Assembly (NCBI GenBank): GCA_947630865.1 | Contig: CANRJE010000012.1 | Location: 1-21,405 of the forward strand | Direction of reading: 5' to 3' | Source: an uncultured Bacilli bacterium | Lineage (GTDB): Bacteria > Bacillota_I > Bacilli_A > RF39 > UBA660 | Length of the DNA stretch: 21,405 bases | Part shown: positions 19,724 to 21,405 of the stretch, one piece after another | How positions within the stretch are numbered: the stretch's first letter is position 1 | Layout: every line of letters begins with the position of its first letter | Made by a program: the position numbers and the translations under genes | Notes under the pieces: model-generated | What the model was told of the DNA's origin: nothing | The model's database searches: none | What the model saw: the letters and a program-made list of their open reading frames with translations, nothing else

Positions 19724-21311
19724 TGCCATCATAATTATATACATTTTTTTATTTTTTAAACAATTTAGGAGATAAAATAATATCCTCATCCTTTATAATT
19801 TTATAATTTAATAGTTTTAATAAATTGAGAGTAAATTCTTCTCCAAATTCATTAATTAAGCATTCAATAGGAGATAATCCATTAAGAGTCTTTCTTTTAT
19901 AACTATTTATATGAGACATAGCCAAATTAATATCAGATTGAACAAACTTTTCAAATGAAGTTCCTTTAGGAAATATTTTTCTGAATTCAACATGATTTTT
20001 TTCTATTTTGGCTTTTTGATTAGATTTACCTGAATCACAGAAAAACATATTAATTTTTTCATCTTTGTTTAAAATCTTTAAACTTTCAATCTCTTCGATC
20101 AAATAAAATTCTTTGCCATTATCGGTTAAAATTATTCTAAATAGAATATAGAAAAAATCAAATCCCAATGTAGTTTTTAAGTTACTAATTTCTTTTTCTA
20201 TAGTTTTAGCCATTCTATTAGGTAATAAAATAGCAATCATAAAATTAGACTTTCTAAATAAAAAAGTTAAAATAGTTTTACTACTATTATCATTCTTTTT
20301 TCCATAAACAGTATCCATTTCGGTTATATTATAATCAGAATGTTCGGAAATAAATTGAATAAAGGACTGATAGGATCTAGTATTTTTCAATAAGCTAATA
20401 TCATTATTAATCTCTTCTTTTTTATTATCTTTTTTTCTTATTTTATATTTAACCTTTTTAGGTAAATCTAAATTATTAAGGTTGTCAAAATAACCTTTTT
20501 GAGTATAATTATAAAGTGTAGAGGTAGATTTTGTTATGTTTTTATCATATAATTTAATGTTACCAAATGACTGCCCATTTTTAATTCTTGGAGCAACAAC
20601 ATTATTAATATAATCGATTTCTTCTTTAGTAGCCCTAGGGCCAGTTCTAGATTTTGAAAGTCTTTCTTCATATTTTCGATTTGCTTCTTTAGCATCATAG
20701 ACAACTCTAATTTTTCTGCAAGCTTTATAGTTGTCACAGCTATTGCAACAAAAAGGCTTTTTCAAAATTGTTGGACAAGTATATTCTTCATAATATTTAC
20801 AAATATCATTACAAGATTTACCTTTTCTACATTGATAGCAATGTTTATCTATACAATTATCATTGCAAATATTGTGTATTTTACAATCTTTATTATGAAA
20901 ATGAAGACATTGATTTCTTTTTGAATTAAAATCTGAAGGATAACTTTTGATTGAATTTATTAATATTTCGGATTTAATAGTATTGTAAGTTTTACCTAAT
21001 TTATTTGCAATATAAGTAATTGAATATTTTAATTTTAAACCTTTCTCTATTTCTAATCTATCATCGTAATTTAAATGCATATTTTATTTACAACCACCTT
21101 TCCAAATTATGATGACATTGTAAATAAATTATAACATTATAAAGTTAAGATATTATAATTAAATTTTGTTTAATTAATACATATACTAATAAAGTAATTA
21201 ACCTAATCAAATTTTATCAAAAAAACTGAAATTTAATTTTAGAATATATAAATTATTTTTTTAATAATAAATTTCATTTTTGAAATTATAAACTGAAATT
21301 TACTTTTAAAA
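19634..21311 (-). mobile_element. IS30-family insertion sequence (bounds approximate)
   Basis: One transposase gene lies between inverted clusters of the ACTGAAATTTA motif. The limits given include the two symmetric motifs on each side, 67 bases apart. The true ends may be the inner copies (about 19701 to 21240) or the outermost (19594 to 21400). I could not find a short target duplication by eye because the flanks are all similar AT-rich sequence. Confidence 0.7.
19749..21080 (-). CDS. IS30-family transposase with Cys-rich insert
   Basis: 443 residues. It starts at ATG 21080 with a GGTGG-type site 12-13 bases upstream, a long spacing. The N-terminal HTH_38 domain (LNYDDRLEIEKGL, TYIANKLGKTYNTIKSEI) binds the element ends. 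Residues about 57-125 form a Cys-rich region of about 15 cysteines that looks zinc-binding. The DDE catalytic core follows: MDTVYG (first Asp), ILTDNGKEF (second Asp), then FFCDSGKSNQKAKIEKNHVEF (catalytic Glu in KIEKNH), and FPKGTSFEKF. This matches the long IS30 relatives common in gut Bacillota. The frame is intact, so it may be active. It performs cut-and-circularise transposition through joined ends in known IS30 members. Confidence 0.92.
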   Translation of the reverse strand: MHLNYDDRLEIEKGLKLKYSITYIANKLGKTYNTIKSEILINSIKSYPSDFNSKRNQCLHFHNKDCKIHNICNDNCIDKHCYQCRKGKSCNDICKYYEEYTCPTILKKPFCCNSCDNYKACRKIRVVYDAKEANRKYEERLSKSRTGPRATKEEIDYINNVVAPRIKNGQSFGNIKLYDKNITKSTSTLYNYTQKGYFDNLNNLDLPKKVKYKIRKKDNKKEEINNDISLLKNTRSYQSFIQFISEHSDYNITEMDTVYGKKNDNSSKTILTFLFRKSNFMIAILLPNRMAKTIEKEISNLKTTLGFDFFYILFRIILTDNGKEFYLIEEIESLKILNKDEKINMFFCDSGKSNQKAKIEKNHVEFRKIFPKGTSFEKFVQSDINLAMSHINSYKRKTLNGLSPIECLINEFGEEFTLNLLKLLNYKIIKDEDIILSPKLFKK

Positions 21312-21400
21312 TATATACTCATTATTTTTTAAAGTAACTTTCACTGCAATTCCAATAGTAAATTTCACTTGAGTTCAAAACTGAAATTTACTTTTAAAAT
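21225..21400 (+). repeat. Right cluster of transposon-end motifs
   Basis: ACTGAAATTTA copies at 21225, 21292 and 21381; the last two extend to the identical 20-mer ACTGAAATTTACTTTTAAAA (21292-21311, 21381-21400). Opposite-facing partial copies (AAATTTCAT near 21268, AAAGTAACTTTCACT at 21331-21345, GTAAATTTCACT at 21358-21369) lie between them. The stretch 21081-21405 holds nothing else I can support except the transposase leader. Confidence 0.75.
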
Positions 21401-21405
21401 TAAAC

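Noticed and set aside
20534..20737. Second minus-strand frame inside the transposase
   Set aside because: It overlaps the intact DDE transposase in another frame and resembles no programmed-frameshift product.
19594..21400. CRISPR array from the repeated ACTGAAATTTA motif
   Set aside because: Spacing is irregular, orientations are mixed, repeats are short and partly degenerate, and no cas genes are present.
1..21405. Mycoplasma code with TGA as Trp
   Set aside because: The recognised proteins end at expected lengths with standard stops, spoIVFB ends in TGA, and the tryptophans checked are TGG.

Overview
The window is chromosomal DNA from a very AT-rich, low-GC Gram-positive bacterium. Gene content fits an uncultivated gut Bacilli lineage near Erysipelotrichales/RF39: ppdK, an infC-rpmI-rplT operon, rpsB-tsf, an unusual ArgRS, SpoIVFA/SpoIVFB-like proteins, and SD-led genes with short extended -10 promoters. 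TGA is a stop (spoIVFB ends in TGA) and the tryptophans I checked are TGG, so this is not the Mycoplasma code. The lineage is inferred from content only.

Layout. 1-243: 3' end of pyruvate phosphate dikinase and its terminator. 321-3112: accessory genes, namely a two-ORF gene that looks frameshifted, a long leader with repeats and hairpins, a small HTH protein and a coiled-coil protein. 3113-3632: non-coding, with two strong hairpins. 3633-5740: a membrane YdcF/DUF218 protein divergent from a lipoprotein. 5887-10269: argS, a secreted GHL10 glycosidase-like protein and an overlapping spoIVFA-spoIVFB pair. 10316-11518: an AAA/DUF4143 ATPase. 11535-14974: translation genes, with a promoter, an attenuator leader, infC (apparently starting at ATC), rpmI, rplT, rpsB and tsf. 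15052-17282: a Fic-fold protein without the catalytic His, and a WG-repeat protein. 17282-19549: a switch-like module. 19594-21405: an IS30-family element with clustered end motifs.

Most interesting region (17244-19452). A tyrosine recombinase gene with all catalytic residues lies between two perfect 34-bp inverted repeats 1033 bp apart. A good extended -10 promoter just inside the left repeat points outwards, towards a terminator, in this orientation. Flipping the segment would aim it through the right repeat into a gene whose ribosome binding site starts 8 bases beyond the repeat. That gene encodes a HEPN-like protein with an R-x4-H motif (RNSIAH), a possible RNase of defence or toxin type, followed by a small lipoprotein. 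I read this as a self-contained invertible promoter switch carrying its own recombinase, captured in the presumed OFF orientation. The repeats and motifs are seen directly; the switching and the RNase role are inferred.

Second unusual signal: ribosomal proteins L20 and S2, in neighbouring operons, each end in a charged linker plus a nearly identical 34-residue Rho_N/SAP-like domain (22 of 34 positions identical), which is absent from normal L20 and S2.
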